Origin: Actinobacteria bacterium BACL4 MAG-120820-bin23
Lineage (GTDB): Bacteria > Actinomycetota > Actinomycetes > Nanopelagicales > Nanopelagicaceae
Reading direction: 5' to 3'
NCBI GenBank assembly: GCA_001437855.1
Contig: LIBD01000053.1
Span: 1-6,081, forward strand
Length of the DNA: 6,081 nt
Below are positions 5,551-6,081 of this stretch, in pieces; the stretch's first letter is position 1; each line of letters starts with the position of its first letter. Both the position numbers and the translations under genes were made by a program. A model generated the notes under the pieces. It saw only the letters and a program-made list of their open reading frames with translations, was not told the DNA's origin and ran no database searches.

Positions 5551-6081
5551 TACTTTATGCCAGCCATCATTAATCCCAGTTTCTCTCTGGAAACATCCGG
5601 TCCTACTTCACCTACAATTTCTCCCTTGTATATAACTGCTATACGATCTGCTAATTCAAGTACTTCATCAAGCTCACTACTAATTAAAAGAATGGCTCGG
5701 TTAGCACTACGTTCGGCTAGTAACTTCTCATAAACAAACTCAATTGAACCGACATCTAGTCCTCGTGTCGGTTGAGATGCAACAACAAGCTTAACCTCTC
5801 TAGATAACTCTCGAGCTAGAACAACTTTTTGCTTATTACCACCTGACAGTGATGAAGCGGTATCAAAGATACTTTGGGTTCTAATATCAAACTCTTTTAC
5901 CAACTTAGCGGAATTATCATTAATGTAATCTGGATTTAACCGACCCTTCTTAGCTGCCGGAGATATGTCGTGCACATCTAAAATCAAATTCTCCACAATA
6001 CTAAAACTGCTAATTAAGCCATCTAACTCTCTAGATTCGGGAATGTAGGCGATACCTGCTCGCAAAGAATCTTGTACAGTT
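5550..6081 (-). CDS. Nucleoside ABC transporter ATP-binding protein, C-terminal nucleotide-binding domain (partial, 5' end outside window)
   Basis: The frame stays open to the right edge (last full codon 6080-6078), giving the final 176 residues. The reading starts TVQDSLRAGIAYIPE, which is mid-protein: ATPases of this class (NupO/YufO, sugar-type) carry two fused ABC domains of about 500 residues in all, and the IPESRELDGLI stretch at 17-27 is typical of the second one. The ABC signature LSGGNKQK is at 78-85. The Walker B region reads LVVASQPTRGLD (98-109), so the usual Asp-Glu pair is Ser-Gln, and the switch histidine is replaced by serine in LLISSELDE (131-139). The second site is therefore degenerate, as is common in this family, where the first domain does the hydrolysis. 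The protein sits on the inner face of the membrane and powers the two permeases encoded directly downstream. Its stop overlaps the permease ATG (TAATG). An internal TTG at 6065 should not be taken as the start. Confidence 0.94.
   Translation of the reverse strand, partial: TVQDSLRAGIAYIPESRELDGLISSFSIVENLILDVHDISPAAKKGRLNPDYINDNSAKLVKEFDIRTQSIFDTASSLSGGNKQKVVLARELSREVKLVVASQPTRGLDVGSIEFVYEKLLAERSANRAILLISSELDEVLELADRIAVIYKGEIVGEVGPDVSREKLGLMMAGIK

Noticed and set aside
4524..5733. Plus-strand open frames opposite the first permease and ATPase (4524-4724 and 5542-5733)
   Set aside because: They are antisense to clearly conserved transporter genes. Their composition (Gln/Leu- or Ser-rich) reflects the complement of membrane-protein or ATPase codons.

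Overview
The window is almost certainly bacterial chromosome from a low-G+C actinobacterium with a streamlined genome. The base composition is roughly 38-40% G+C by eye. The protein sequences nevertheless look actinobacterial: the adenosine deaminase has the HDHLDGG and NTDNRLMS motifs, the cytidine deaminase begins MNIDW and is of the homotetrameric three-cysteine type, and the second permease ends in an AADGIPY tail. Freshwater acI-type actinobacteria (Nanopelagicales) fit this combination best. That placement is an inference from protein style and compactness, not a search result.

Layout, left to right. Positions 1-318 (+) hold the last 105 codons of a short aldehyde-dehydrogenase-like protein that ends before any catalytic domain. 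Positions 319-6081 are one minus-strand operon read from right to left. In transcription order it contains the C-terminal ATP-binding domain of a nucleoside ABC transporter (cut by the window edge), two membrane permeases, cytidine deaminase, thymidine/pyrimidine-nucleoside phosphorylase and adenosine deaminase. Only 25 bases (3097-3121) are outside coding sequence. The gene junctions are TAATG overlaps (4378 and 5550), zero-gap stop/start pairs (TAG-ATG at 2712/2707 and TAA-GTG at 1416/1411) and a zero-gap convergent pair of stops (TAG|CTA at 316-321).

How the genes work together. The ABC transporter of the BMP/NupOPQ type brings nucleosides in. Cdd deaminates (deoxy)cytidine to (deoxy)uridine, DeoA cleaves (deoxy)uridine or thymidine to base plus (deoxy)ribose-1-phosphate, and Add deaminates (deoxy)adenosine to (deoxy)inosine. 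The convergent aldehyde-dehydrogenase-like gene probably belongs to a neighbouring deoxyribose-phosphate aldolase (deoC) cluster that would take deoxyribose phosphate on to acetaldehyde and beyond. This is nucleoside scavenging for bases, carbon and energy, and the gene order is one I recognise from actinobacteria generally.

The most notable non-gene signal is in the single gap. A perfect 13-bp inverted repeat (3084-3096 and 3111-3123) links the permease stop codon to the cdd start codon. In the mRNA it would fold the cdd start codon into a stem and could also mask the ribosome binding site, which suggests translational coupling between transporter and deaminase. I see no CRISPR, tRNA, rRNA, insertion sequence or phage feature, and nothing that amounts to a wholly new system. 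The operon promoter and the substrate-binding protein gene, if present, lie beyond the right edge.
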